Translations under genes and position numbers: made by a program
Shown here: positions 17,320-27,942 of the stretch, one piece after another
Numbering within the stretch: position 1 is the first letter of the stretch
Layout of the letters: each line of letters opens with the position of its first letter
The notes under the pieces: generated by a model
What the model was told of the DNA's origin: nothing
Databases searched by the model: none
Seen by the model: only the letters and a program-made list of their open reading frames with translations
Source: an uncultured Lachnospiraceae bacterium
GTDB taxonomy: Bacteria > Bacillota > Clostridia > Lachnospirales > Lachnospiraceae
DNA: 64,000 bases
Direction of reading: 5' to 3'
NCBI GenBank assembly: GCA_947626985.1
Contig: CANQUG010000002.1
Span: 1 to 64,000, forward strand

Positions 17320-17769
17320 ATGAGATGTCCGTTCTGTAATCAGGAAAACACAAAAGTAGTGGATTCCAGACCTGTAGAAGATACGAATTCCATACGGAGA
17401 AGACGTATGTGCGAAAAATGCGGAAAACGTTTTACCACTTATGAAACGGTGGAGACCATTCCGCTGACCGTAATAAAAAAGGATCACACCCGGGAGCAGT
17501 ATGACCGGAATAAAATCCAGGACGGCGTGCTCCGCGCCTGCTATAAGAGACCCATACCTATAGAAAAGATCGAGGAAATGATCGATTCCATCGAGGGAGA
17601 GATTTTTCAGACGGAGGAGCGGGAGGTATCCAGCTCCAGGATCGGCGAGATTGTCATGACGCATCTGAAGGATGTGGACGCCGTAGCTTATGTAAGATTC
17701 GCCTCCGTATACCGGGAATTCAAGGATATCGGCACTTTTATGGAGGAAATCAAGAAATTTATGAATTAA
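17320..17769 (+). CDS. nrdR: Transcriptional repressor NrdR
   Basis: Zinc-ribbon plus ATP-cone regulator that represses ribonucleotide reductase genes in response to ATP/dATP. The ribbon is MRCPFCNQENTKVVDSR...CEKCGKRFTTYE (residues 1-50) and the ATP-cone is VIKKDHTREQYDRNKIQDGVLRACYKRPI (~50-140). Start ATG 17320 is used because the family begins MRCPFC; the track's upstream ATG (17293) would add nine residues. The result is 149 aa, the normal length. No nrd gene or obvious NrdR box lies in the window. It is monocistronic and convergent with gdhA across a shared terminator. Confidence 0.96.
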   Translation: MRCPFCNQENTKVVDSRPVEDTNSIRRRRMCEKCGKRFTTYETVETIPLTVIKKDHTREQYDRNKIQDGVLRACYKRPIPIEKIEEMIDSIEGEIFQTEEREVSSSRIGEIVMTHLKDVDAVAYVRFASVYREFKDIGTFMEEIKKFMN

Positions 17770-17792
17770 AAATATATCGTTCAACTATCAAA

Positions 17793-17819
17793 CGGGGGTG
17801 CGGACTGACCGCACCCCCG
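17793..17819. terminator. Bidirectional hairpin between nrdR and gdhA
   Basis: Eleven-base GC stem CGGGGGTGCGG/CCGCACCCCCG with an ACTGA loop, with A/T-rich sequence on both sides, between convergent nrdR and gdhA. The T-runs are interrupted, but stem and position fit a shared terminator. Confidence 0.75.
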
Positions 17820-17849
17820 AATATTATTTATCAGGATTTTTTATCAGAA

Positions 17850-19196
<1,347 letters not shown>

Positions 19197-19229
19197 TCAT
19201 CCAAATAAGTATCTATATATACCGTTGCT

Positions 19230-19258
19230 ATTATACACTACCGATTTAAAAATGAAAA
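19230..19258 (-). promoter_or_regulatory. Probable gdhA promoter
   Basis: TATAAT (19235-19230) on the minus strand, with a poor -35 (TTTTCA) 17 bases upstream, about 45 bases before gdhA. The weak -35 suggests dependence on an activator. Confidence 0.5.
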
Positions 19259-19300
19259 GACCGGGGAACAAATTTTTCCTGTAAATTTTTTCGCATATTT

Positions 19301-19396
19301 TCCGCAGTTCTCTGCACTTCTCTGCACTTCTCCGCACTTCTCCGCAGTTCTCTGTAGTTCTCTGTAGTTCTCTGTAGTTCTCCGCAGTTCTCCGCA
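19301..19396. repeat. 10-bp tandem array upstream of the gdhA promoter
   Basis: About 9.6 unbroken copies of TCYGYASTTC with an exact 10-base period lie 65-160 bases upstream of the gdhA -10 box. The copies differ only at C/T and C/G positions. One unit per helical turn would place identical faces on one side of the helix. Confidence 0.85.
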
Positions 19397-19441
19397 AAAA
19401 AGCCCCGCGTGAGCCTGCCGGCATCATGCGGGGACTTTTTT
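19395..19441 (-). terminator. Terminator of the cohesin-like/M60 operon
   Basis: Stem CCCCGC/GCGGGG (19403-19408/19428-19433), extended inward by TGA/TCA and GCC/GGC, with a T6 run on each strand side (AAAAAA left, TTTTTT right). It follows the stop codon of the minus-strand FN3 gene by 7 bases. Confidence 0.85.
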
Positions 19442-19447
19442 ATTTTA

Positions 19448-21475
19448 TTATTTTACCTTGACTGCCTTCGCGGCACTGAGGGCGCCGTATACTTTAGTTC
19501 CATCCGGATTCTCGGAATATGCACGTACCTTGTAATAGTATGTCTTTCCGCTCTTCAGATTCTTAGTGTCAGTAAACTTCAGCGTCTTCGCATTGGTGAT
19601 GGTTCCAGCCGCGGTATACTTGCCGTTCTTGGATGTACTTCTGTATACGCGGTAGCCCTTCGCCTTGTCAACCTTCGGCCAGGATATCTGAACCTGAGCT
19701 TTCGCACTGGAAACTGTCGTCGGCTTTTTAGCCTTTGCAGGAGCTGTGGTAGCCTTGATGGTGGCACTGATCTTGCCGTTCACCGGGGTCTTGCCATCCT
19801 CCTTCAGAGCAAACGCACGAACTCTGAAAGCGTAGGTAACGCCGTTCTCCAGGCCGCTGGAAACGTCGTAGGAGGTAACATTTTCTCCTGCAATTCGGTT
19901 CAGAAGTTCATATTTCTTCGTGGACGAATTAAACTTGTAGATCATATAGCCATCTGCTCCGTCCACTTTGCTCCATCCGATATGCACAACCTTAGAGCTG
20001 TTCGTGGAGGAAGCCGTCACGGAAGGTTTCTCGGACTTATTATAGTCATAGAGCATAACGGTGATCTCATCGCCCAGATCTCTATATTCGCTCTTTGCTC
20101 CTTCCACCTTCGTAAATGTCCGAATCTTGAATGTATGTACGCCGCCGAAGCCCGTCATGGCCTTGGTAAAGGACGTCTTATCAGCTCCCTGAATGGTCTT
20201 GATTCTCTTGAACTCTCCGGTAGCTTCATTCTTTACATAGATCACATAACCATCCACATCCGGAACAGATTCCCAGGAAAGGGATACCTTCTTCGTTCCC
20301 AGAACCGGTTCTGCAGATATACCATCTTCAGAAGTTACAGGACCGGGTGTAATGGTGGGCGCCGTCGTCGGTTCCGGCGTCACCGTAGTAGTAGGCTCAG
20401 GAGTCTCCGTCGCTTCCGGTGTCACCGTAGCGGTAGGCTCAGGAGTCGTCGTCGGTTCCGGTGTCGCTGTCAGTTCCGGTGTGGCAGTCGGCGCTGCGGT
20501 GATCGTAGGTTCCGGCCATACCGGAATATCAGTCGGAGTCGGTTCCGGCGTTTCGCCCGGTGTCTCACTCGGTGTCGGTTCCGGTGTCTCGCTCGGCATC
20601 GGTTCTGCTGTCGGTGTAGGCGTCGCTGTTGCTGTCGGAGCCGGTGTAGGCGTTGCTGTCGGTTTTGCTGTCGGTCTCGGTGTTGCTGTTGCTGTCGGCG
20701 TCGCCGAACCCGGTGTAGGCGTCACAACAGGAGGCTCCGGATACTCACTGGGAGTGGGATTCGGATCAATCGACGGACTGGGAGCAGCGCTTGGCGTTGC
20801 TTCCGGAGTCACAGAAGGATCCGGAGTTTTTTCATCCTCAGGCTTCGTATCATCCTGTTCACCAGTATCTCCTCCCGGAATTACCGTTACGCCGGGCGTC
20901 GGCTGTTCTTCTACTTTTTCCTCTTTTCCCACATATACCGGCTGACAGGTAACGTGGGTATGCATCCGCTGCACGCCGACCGATTCCACATAATATACGA
21001 TCGGAAAATCAGAGAATTCGTCCTCCACCGCGTCTTCCGTCACCGCCATTCCTATCTCGGCATAGCAGTCCGCATCCGCACCGGGGTTCACGGTGATCGT
21101 TCCGATCACCGCACTGCCCTCGTCATCCATGAATTCCTGATTTTCTTTTCCGGAAAGAATAATGTCGATCAGGTAGCTGTTCTCCCCCTCTGCCTGGGTG
21201 ACAGCCGCATCCTGCACTACACTGGGGATACCGGTGCTAAATTTGAAGTCCGGCTTCTCCATCGTTCCGCTTATCCGTTCCACATACATCTGGAACCTCA
21301 TAGAGGTAATGTTTCCCGTCTTTCCTTCCGGAAGGGTCATCTTTACTGTCGCATCATAACTTCCTGTCGGTGCTGTAATCTCCACTACGCCGGTTTCCTT
21401 GGCCGATACGGTAAGCGGTGGAAGAACCGTGAGAAGAAGAGATGACGCCACTAAATAATTCATCCATTTTTTCAT
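19448..21475 (-). CDS. Secreted FN3 protein with cohesin-like N terminus and Pro/Thr linker
   Basis: Signal peptide MKKWMNYLVASSLLLTVLPPLTVSA is followed by a strand-rich domain (~26-175: VEITAPTGSYDATVKMTLPEG...YLIDIILSGKENQEF...AVIGTITVNPG...CYAEIGMAV) that resembles cohesin modules in layout. A Pro/Thr linker with ATPTPTP, TPEPT and TVTPEPT repeats covers ~185-370. Three fibronectin type III domains follow (~375-470, 480-575, 580-675), each with a W(E/S/P)xVxxxxGYxxY core. No LPxTG, S-layer or wall-binding motif is seen at the C terminus. It lies 16 bases downstream of the M60 peptidase, which has a dockerin-like module, so it may be its scaffold partner. The cohesin call is an inference; the FN3 domains are clear. 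Confidence 0.8.
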   Translation of the reverse strand: MKKWMNYLVASSLLLTVLPPLTVSAKETGVVEITAPTGSYDATVKMTLPEGKTGNITSMRFQMYVERISGTMEKPDFKFSTGIPSVVQDAAVTQAEGENSYLIDIILSGKENQEFMDDEGSAVIGTITVNPGADADCYAEIGMAVTEDAVEDEFSDFPIVYYVESVGVQRMHTHVTCQPVYVGKEEKVEEQPTPGVTVIPGGDTGEQDDTKPEDEKTPDPSVTPEATPSAAPSPSIDPNPTPSEYPEPPVVTPTPGSATPTATATPRPTAKPTATPTPAPTATATPTPTAEPMPSETPEPTPSETPGETPEPTPTDIPVWPEPTITAAPTATPELTATPEPTTTPEPTATVTPEATETPEPTTTVTPEPTTAPTITPGPVTSEDGISAEPVLGTKKVSLSWESVPDVDGYVIYVKNEATGEFKRIKTIQGADKTSFTKAMTGFGGVHTFKIRTFTKVEGAKSEYRDLGDEITVMLYDYNKSEKPSVTASSTNSSKVVHIGWSKVDGADGYMIYKFNSSTKKYELLNRIAGENVTSYDVSSGLENGVTYAFRVRAFALKEDGKTPVNGKISATIKATTAPAKAKKPTTVSSAKAQVQISWPKVDKAKGYRVYRSTSKNGKYTAAGTITNAKTLKFTDTKNLKSGKTYYYKVRAYSENPDGTKVYGALSAAKAVKVK

Positions 21476-21491
21476 TTCTGCTTTCCCCCTT

Positions 21492-24400
21492 TCAGTCCGC
21501 CGCGCCTGGAATACTGCCGCCCGTCAGAGTAATGCTCGGCAGCACATCCGGCATGTCAAGGAATACCGTATCGCTTACCACACGTTCTCCCTTCATGGTA
21601 TGAGCATCGTCCACACGGTAGAGTTCTCCGCGAACCTTTCCGATCTGTCTGATCACACCCATATCCAGATTCTCAGGCGTCACATAGTAAACCCAACGGC
21701 CGTCCGCGGTTTCACCCAGATCGCCCTGAGCGGGAACTTCCGCCAGAATCACCTGTTCCGCATTCACATTGCCGTCCTTCTGTCCGATCACATCACCGTT
21801 TTCATCGAAAAGAACCACCACATTATAGGCAGGATTTCCTTTGTACTTGCCTACGAATACCAGAGAGTTCGCAGGAATCACGTGGCCATCGCCTTCCGCA
21901 TATTTGTAGTCATCTGTCAGAATTCCTACGGCAGGAATGGAAGACTCCTCAGCAGTAAAGAACTCCATATTATCTCCGGAGGGACCGCACACTTCGATTT
22001 CCTTAATAGAAATTTCTCCCTCGGGAACAGCGATTCCAATCAGCTGAGCGTCATAGGTGCCGATCCACTTGCCCTGATTCTCCGGATCTACCGGGTCGAA
22101 CCAGAGAGTCTCGTCACTGCCGCAGCTGCCGGATTTCACAACCTTCCAGTCATAGGATACCGTGCCGTCCTCAGCGGTAACCACATTTCCTACGGAAACG
22201 ATCACGGAGGAAAGAGGACTTCCCTTATACTTAATGGACGTCACTTCCTTTACGGTCTTCATATCGATCACGATGGAAGCCTCAGCGGAAGCTGTTCCTG
22301 TATATACCATGTCCGGATTACCGTCAATGATCCGGTCAATGGTATGCGGATATTTCTGAACCACGCCGCCGGCCTGCTGGAGATTGTATCCCATATCCGG
22401 ATCATCTTTATCCGGCTGGATGGGCACCAGATCTTCCTGGGATACCATATTCGAAGTCTCCACTGTCCAGTTTTCCTTATTCAGTGCGCCGCCGGTCTCA
22501 ATCTTCACAGATCCCGCGGATGCGCTGTTGGAATAATTCAGAGACTTGTCTACAGCCTTCACTTCGTAATACATCACTCTGTTATTCATAGTGGAAACTT
22601 TATCCACATAGGTCGTCGTCTCGCCGGTGCACTCTGTAAAGCCTACCACTTCCTTAGACAGAACACCGTCTGTATAAGTTCCGCGGATAATCTCATAACC
22701 CAGAATGTTGTCCACAGAAGCCGTTGTCTGAAGAGTCAGAGTCGCATACTGATTCTCTGCCGTCACGCTGGCCTTCACCACATCCTGACCCTTGATTCCC
22801 GTTCCGCCGTGCATTCCTCCGCGGGCATTTTCATTCACATAGTACAGAGCCTTCTCCGTGGGTTCTCCATACAGATTCGCATAAGCCCTCGTGTCTTCGT
22901 CGGGAACCATGCCCCAGCGCTCGAAGAACGGAAGAATATTGGCATTAGCCGCTGCACAGGACAGACGCATCAGATTCTGATCCACACCGTCGTTCTGAGA
23001 AAGAAGATTTACATCTTTTCCGTTTCTTACCACCGTAAGGGATTTCGGCGCTTTGTCCGGATTCCTGCTGTAGGTATCCACACGGGCAAAGAACAGGTTA
23101 TTGAACATGTCATCATACGTGGTAAAGATATTTCTGTCCGCATTACTGTCGAATGCCAAATGGAGCTGCCAGTAGAGAGCCAGCTGTACTGCACCGTTGG
23201 AGGAACGGCCGATCTCTCCCGAAGTTACTTTTTCATATACATCCGGCCACTTGAACCGGAGTCCGTTAGAAGCGCGGGTCAGCAGCTGTGCAAAGTAATT
23301 ATTGGTAATTTCCGCAATCGCATACTTGCCGTCGTTGATGTCATGTCCGATCTCATGAGCAATACCCCATCCGAAGCTGTCCCAGCTGCCGGCGCCGGAG
23401 GCAATGACAGTCTCAGGGAACTCGATTCCGATGTGGTTGCCGGAGGCATACATAAAGGCTCCCGCGAACATTCTCATGTAACGGATATTCAGATGACGGG
23501 CCGACAGCCTGTTGTTACTGCCGTACTTCGTATTGCCGTCCATGTTGGTCAGACCCTTATGCTGATAGAACAGAACCATCGTCTGCTCCATGGCGTCCAG
23601 AGCGGTTTCCAGAGCCGCAGCTTTATCCGCGTCGTCCTTCAGTCCTTCCAGAACCTGAGTCGCCGGAACGGAATACATCATGTGTTCCATCATCAGATCG
23701 GTGGCATTCAGGATACAGAGTCTTTCATTATAATCGTAATTCACACTGCTCTTATTCCTGTGGATCTCATCATGATTCTTCTGAATGGTTCCCACATAGG
23801 CTTCCAGCTCTGTAATATACTTGCTGATCGCATCCTTCTTCTCCTGTCCGGTCTTCTTATAGATATTCAGGACAGGAATCTTCACGCCGCCGCTGATGCG
23901 GACGCCATACTGATCCTCAGAGTTATTTCCGGTATATTCCACATAGACCTGTCCGCCCTTCTCATAAGTAGCGCTCACCCAGGAGGGTACGGTGATAACA
24001 TTCCTGCCTACTTTCAGAGATCTGGTAGAGCTAAGGGCATTGGATTCCGCATGATACTGAGTAAATACGATGTTCAGATCCGCATTGTCTCCTATTTTCT
24101 TGAAGTTATGACCAACGAATACGATAAGCTCCTCACCTGCATAAACAGATCTTCCCAGCGGCTGCCATGCGTTCAGACCGCCGTAGTTCAGCGTTCCGTC
24201 CTTGCGTGCGGTAATGCCAGTCTCCACCTTATAGGTTTCCGTAGTTCCCATGGCAAGAATATCTTCGGCGTTGGTCAGCTCAAGATCCAGATAATCATGC
24301 AGGGGATGCAGTTCTCCGCTCTCCTGGTCCGGTACGTTCAGCTCTGCTCTCAGCTGTTCGATCTGCTCCCTCGTCACTCCTTTCACAAGCTGGCTGTGCA

Positions 24401-27400
24401 TCTCATCCGCATAAAGTGCATAAATCTTACCCTCAATATCCGAATATTTATGGAAATGCATCTCGCCCACCTTCATCTCGATCCTGCTGTATCCAGTACC
24501 CAGGCACATCAGGATTCTCTGGGCTTTCACAGGCTGATGGAACTTGGCGATAAAGTAGGGATGATTGTTGTCATCGGTCCTGCGGATCAGGTCCGCCTTC
24601 ACTTCCTGTCTCTCATCGCCGTGCTCCTTATTCCAGTAATGAATTCTCACAAGCGAGGGCTCACCCTGAAGATTGGCATCCGTAAAGGTAAGATAGCTCA
24701 TCTCATATTCCTTATCCAAGGTCACAGTGATGCCTCTGGCGAAGTTATTGTCGAAATAGGAAATACCATCGTCCCACTCATCATGCTTCAGCCAGTAGGA
24801 GTCATAGTTATTGTCAACCACACCGTAAGCCCAGTGAGTATGCTGAACCTGGGTAGAAGTACCTTCATTGGCTTCATCGATCGGGCTGTTCTGCATGGAT
24901 GCTCCGCCGTGATTTCCATGAAGCGCCTGCAGAATATGCTCGGATACTTCTCCCTTCGCTGTACTCTTATTGATCAGCTGATACTCCGGAAGTCTGGGAA
25001 TCTCGCCGCTGGTGGTTGTCGCCTCCTGCGTTCCGGAAGGTACGCCCCATCCGAGAGAGTTCCATCCTATTACATAAATATAATAGGAGACTCCGTCTTT
25101 CAGTTTGGAAATTGTATAGCTGTTAGAGGTAAGCATGCCTCTGCTGACAAGCTGTTCGTTGACAGTTTCGCCCTTGTCGGTGCGCGTATCGGTATCCAGC
25201 ATCTGGAAACCTTCCACAACAGGCATAAAGCTGTCGTCTGCCGGCGGAGCCGTGCCCTCATCCTCGGGTGTCGCCTCTCTGTAGTACAGCATATACCCTT
25301 CCGCGTCATCCATCATCTTCCAGGTTACATTCACTGCCCGGTATGCGCCCTTGGCCGCCACATTATCCGGAGCCGCCGGCTTGCTCGTAGGCGCAGGAGT
25401 TACCGTGATCGCTTCCGACCATGGGCTGGTCCAGTCGCCGTTCACGGAACGAATCTTCACCGTGTACCCCTTGAAGTTCACAATAGGCTTGTCATTGATC
25501 ATGGTCACCAGATGAGGTGACTCCTGCACACGCACGATCTGAGTCTGTACACCATTCTCCTTCTTAACGGGACCGGAAATGAACAGATCGTAGCCTGTTA
25601 CATTACTCTCAGCTTTCCAGTGAATGGTAAACTCTTCATTATTGATACTTTTGCTGATGGCATCCATGTCGAACTTCGGTATGTTAAGCTCCGGCGCAGG
25701 AATTCTCTTATCCATGTCATTGACGAATTCCACCTTGGCAATGTCCGCCAGCTTTTGATTCTTCTTGGTTCCTGTGATGGTGATGCTTACTTTCTTTACA
25801 GCCACCTGCGTACCGAAATCCACTACCAGGGAACCGTCCGCATCCACTTTTACAGAGGGCTTCTGGTCCGCATAAACAGTGGTCTGAGGCAGGAGAACCG
25901 ACGCCATGAACGCAAATACCGGAGCACTGATCATGTCTTCCTCTGCTTCGGGCGCATCGAAAAGCTCTGCGGCATCATCCGGATTTTCGGTTTCTTCTCC
26001 CGTTTCTCCTGTGACGGGCTCCTCCCCGATTACCTCATTCTGAACGACTGAATCTGCAGGAACCGTTTCTTCCGAAAGATCTGCCTCTCCGGCAGACTCC
26101 TCCGCTGCTGAGTCTTCTGCGGGCGAACCGGTGAACAGATCCACAGAAGCAGGCCCTGTCAGCTGTTCTGCGGACCCCCCGGAACCTTCTGATTGGGTAT
26201 CGCCTATACTGATGCGCCCCACCGCGTCTTCTCCGGCGGAATTCACATATGTATACTCTATGTATCCGCTGGAAATATCGCTGGTGAGATTTCCAACCTC
26301 ATCAACAGCGACAGGCGTCTCAATAGTAATTCCTTCGATCTTCGGCACATCCTCAGGAGCCGCATTTTCCGCAGCAAGAGCAAAGCCGATCTCTACCGGA
26401 TTCGACTCGGAAATGACTTCGTCTTTCGCCGGCTGCAGCGTAAGGCTTTCCTCGCCTTTCAGGACGCCTTCCACAGTTCCGCCTGCAATATGGGTGGTTT
26501 CCGGAACGGTAACCATCTCCTTCGACGGTACGAAGGATTCCGCAATAGTGGAAATCTGGTTCTCATTAATGCTCTGCACCAGATACTGCAGATCGGAAAG
26601 GTCCACCTCCTCCGTGAAGTCCATACCATCCGGAGTGTTTACACCCATGGTAAGGTTTGCGGAAGCATCAAACTCGCCGGAACGAATCACATCCAGCATT
26701 TTAGTGATATCGTTGTTATTGATGGCCTTGTCCCCGTTCACATCTCCCAGACGGATCCATCCGGGATTCGCATTCGTTCCGGTGTTCATCCTGGCGGAAG
26801 CCACTTCGATCTTGTGAGTGGTATTTTGGGCTACCGTAATCTCCTGAGTATAATCGGCAAACTTTGCAGCAGAAATTGTAACCGTATAGTTTCCTGCCGG
26901 CAGATCGTCAAAATCCGCCACAGCGGTCGCCGTCTTGCCGGAAACCCGGAGTATCTTCGGTGTATGTCCGCTTCCAATAGACACAGTTACGTTAATCGCG
27001 TCACCATCCTGATCCACATACTCAAAGGGCAGCATGGAGATCACTTTTACCTCGATGGAACCCGTTCCCGTACTCTCGGAGAATAGTTCTCCCTCACCGG
27101 AAATCTCTGCTTCCTCGTCTCCGAACAGTTCTTCGTTCCCGGGCGCAGGCGTCTCCTCCGGCGGGATTTCCTCAGGAACGACTGCTTCCCCAGGCGTCTC
27201 CGTCGGTGGAATCTCCTCAGGTACAACCACTTCCTCCGGATTCTCCTGCGGTGTCACCTCAGGCGGGACCTCCCCGGGAACTTCCGGCGACGGGATTGTC
27301 TCTGCCGCGCCTGCGTCAGGCGCAGACACATCGCCGAAATCCGCTGCCTGATCCATCGGCCCGGCAGCTTCCCCATTCTCCTCCGGCACAGGCGCGTCGC

Positions 27401-27506
27401 TCTCTATTCCGGAAGAAAAGTCGGCTCCCCACACTGCTGCTCCGGCCCCGGTTACCGGCTGGAGAATCAAGCATCCTGTGAGCAAAATAGCCATTAGTCT
27501 TTTCAT
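21492..27506 (-). CDS. Giant secreted M60-family (enhancin-like) metallopeptidase with dockerin-like module
   Basis: Zinc peptidase of the M60 family, whose members cleave mucin-type glycoproteins. Order: signal peptide (1-25), Pro/Glu-rich stretch (30-135), a PEGA-like beta domain (~150-235), a dockerin-like pair of Ca-binding repeats (GDVNGDKAINNNDITKMLDVI ~252, EEVDLSDLQYLVQSI ~300), a low-complexity acidic region (to ~540), FN3 domains (~615-830) and a discoidin-like domain (~885-985). The M60 catalytic domain has HEIGH at 1384-1388 and a Glu ten residues later (gluzincin pattern), followed by FN3 and a second galactose-binding-like domain (~1720-1830). At 2004 aa it is the largest protein here. 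It has no wall anchor. It is first in a two-gene operon with the FN3/cohesin-like protein. Confidence 0.92.
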   Translation of the reverse strand: MKRLMAILLTGCLILQPVTGAGAAVWGADFSSGIESDAPVPEENGEAAGPMDQAADFGDVSAPDAGAAETIPSPEVPGEVPPEVTPQENPEEVVVPEEIPPTETPGEAVVPEEIPPEETPAPGNEELFGDEEAEISGEGELFSESTGTGSIEVKVISMLPFEYVDQDGDAINVTVSIGSGHTPKILRVSGKTATAVADFDDLPAGNYTVTISAAKFADYTQEITVAQNTTHKIEVASARMNTGTNANPGWIRLGDVNGDKAINNNDITKMLDVIRSGEFDASANLTMGVNTPDGMDFTEEVDLSDLQYLVQSINENQISTIAESFVPSKEMVTVPETTHIAGGTVEGVLKGEESLTLQPAKDEVISESNPVEIGFALAAENAAPEDVPKIEGITIETPVAVDEVGNLTSDISSGYIEYTYVNSAGEDAVGRISIGDTQSEGSGGSAEQLTGPASVDLFTGSPAEDSAAEESAGEADLSEETVPADSVVQNEVIGEEPVTGETGEETENPDDAAELFDAPEAEEDMISAPVFAFMASVLLPQTTVYADQKPSVKVDADGSLVVDFGTQVAVKKVSITITGTKKNQKLADIAKVEFVNDMDKRIPAPELNIPKFDMDAISKSINNEEFTIHWKAESNVTGYDLFISGPVKKENGVQTQIVRVQESPHLVTMINDKPIVNFKGYTVKIRSVNGDWTSPWSEAITVTPAPTSKPAAPDNVAAKGAYRAVNVTWKMMDDAEGYMLYYREATPEDEGTAPPADDSFMPVVEGFQMLDTDTRTDKGETVNEQLVSRGMLTSNSYTISKLKDGVSYYIYVIGWNSLGWGVPSGTQEATTTSGEIPRLPEYQLINKSTAKGEVSEHILQALHGNHGGASMQNSPIDEANEGTSTQVQHTHWAYGVVDNNYDSYWLKHDEWDDGISYFDNNFARGITVTLDKEYEMSYLTFTDANLQGEPSLVRIHYWNKEHGDERQEVKADLIRRTDDNNHPYFIAKFHQPVKAQRILMCLGTGYSRIEMKVGEMHFHKYSDIEGKIYALYADEMHSQLVKGVTREQIEQLRAELNVPDQESGELHPLHDYLDLELTNAEDILAMGTTETYKVETGITARKDGTLNYGGLNAWQPLGRSVYAGEELIVFVGHNFKKIGDNADLNIVFTQYHAESNALSSTRSLKVGRNVITVPSWVSATYEKGGQVYVEYTGNNSEDQYGVRISGGVKIPVLNIYKKTGQEKKDAISKYITELEAYVGTIQKNHDEIHRNKSSVNYDYNERLCILNATDLMMEHMMYSVPATQVLEGLKDDADKAAALETALDAMEQTMVLFYQHKGLTNMDGNTKYGSNNRLSARHLNIRYMRMFAGAFMYASGNHIGIEFPETVIASGAGSWDSFGWGIAHEIGHDINDGKYAIAEITNNYFAQLLTRASNGLRFKWPDVYEKVTSGEIGRSSNGAVQLALYWQLHLAFDSNADRNIFTTYDDMFNNLFFARVDTYSRNPDKAPKSLTVVRNGKDVNLLSQNDGVDQNLMRLSCAAANANILPFFERWGMVPDEDTRAYANLYGEPTEKALYYVNENARGGMHGGTGIKGQDVVKASVTAENQYATLTLQTTASVDNILGYEIIRGTYTDGVLSKEVVGFTECTGETTTYVDKVSTMNNRVMYYEVKAVDKSLNYSNSASAGSVKIETGGALNKENWTVETSNMVSQEDLVPIQPDKDDPDMGYNLQQAGGVVQKYPHTIDRIIDGNPDMVYTGTASAEASIVIDMKTVKEVTSIKYKGSPLSSVIVSVGNVVTAEDGTVSYDWKVVKSGSCGSDETLWFDPVDPENQGKWIGTYDAQLIGIAVPEGEISIKEIEVCGPSGDNMEFFTAEESSIPAVGILTDDYKYAEGDGHVIPANSLVFVGKYKGNPAYNVVVLFDENGDVIGQKDGNVNAEQVILAEVPAQGDLGETADGRWVYYVTPENLDMGVIRQIGKVRGELYRVDDAHTMKGERVVSDTVFLDMPDVLPSITLTGGSIPGAAD

Positions 27507-27694
27507 GCTTTTTTTCCTTTCTCCTTTATTTTTAATACCTGGTTAGTTCTTACAGCAGAAATCAAACAGTCCGCTTCTTCCGGAAAATTTGTGATATTTT
27601 CCGAAAACTCATGTCTGCTGCAAGAAACGGCAAGGCATTAAATGAATTGTCTGAAACAGCGGAATATGGCAAAAATACCGCTATTTTCTTGTTC

Positions 27695-27723
27695 AGTCTA
27701 TCATATGACGAGGATTTAGTCAA
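27695..27723 (-). promoter_or_regulatory. SigA-type promoter of the M60 operon
   Basis: TTGACT (27723-27718), 17 bases, TAGACT (27700-27695) on the minus strand. The ~185-base leader to the start codon at 27506 contains a CGGAAAAT/ATTTTCCG hairpin and an AGCGG/CCGCT dyad but no riboswitch I recognise. The rest of the 27507-27942 gap is AT-rich with no gene seen. Confidence 0.6.
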
Positions 27724-27863
27724 CAACGCCCAAACCCTTCTCAGACATTTAAATTTTTATTAATTTTTTGTAACATTTCTGGTGGGAATCCATATAATGC
27801 AACAGGTCTTCTCTGTCTATTCTACAATTATGAACTCCCATGCCGGGACCCACAAACGCAGAA

Positions 27864-27891
27864 GGAGCCCTGAAACCATGGTCAGGGCTCC
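27864..27891 (-). terminator. Hairpin downstream of cardiolipin synthase gene
   Basis: Perfect ten-base stem GGAGCCCTGA/TCAGGGCTCC with an eight-base loop, 51 bases past the stop codon. The following T-tract on the minus strand is poor (TTCTGCGTTTG). Confidence 0.6.
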
Positions 27892-27942
27892 GATCACTCT
27901 TTCCTGCTGAACTCACTCTGAAAAACACAACCCCTCCTGAAG

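Noticed and set aside
21600-25520. 1306-aa plus-strand ORF
   Set aside because: It lies wholly antisense to the M60 peptidase, has low-complexity His/Arg/Ile-rich translation, no family motif and no ribosome site.
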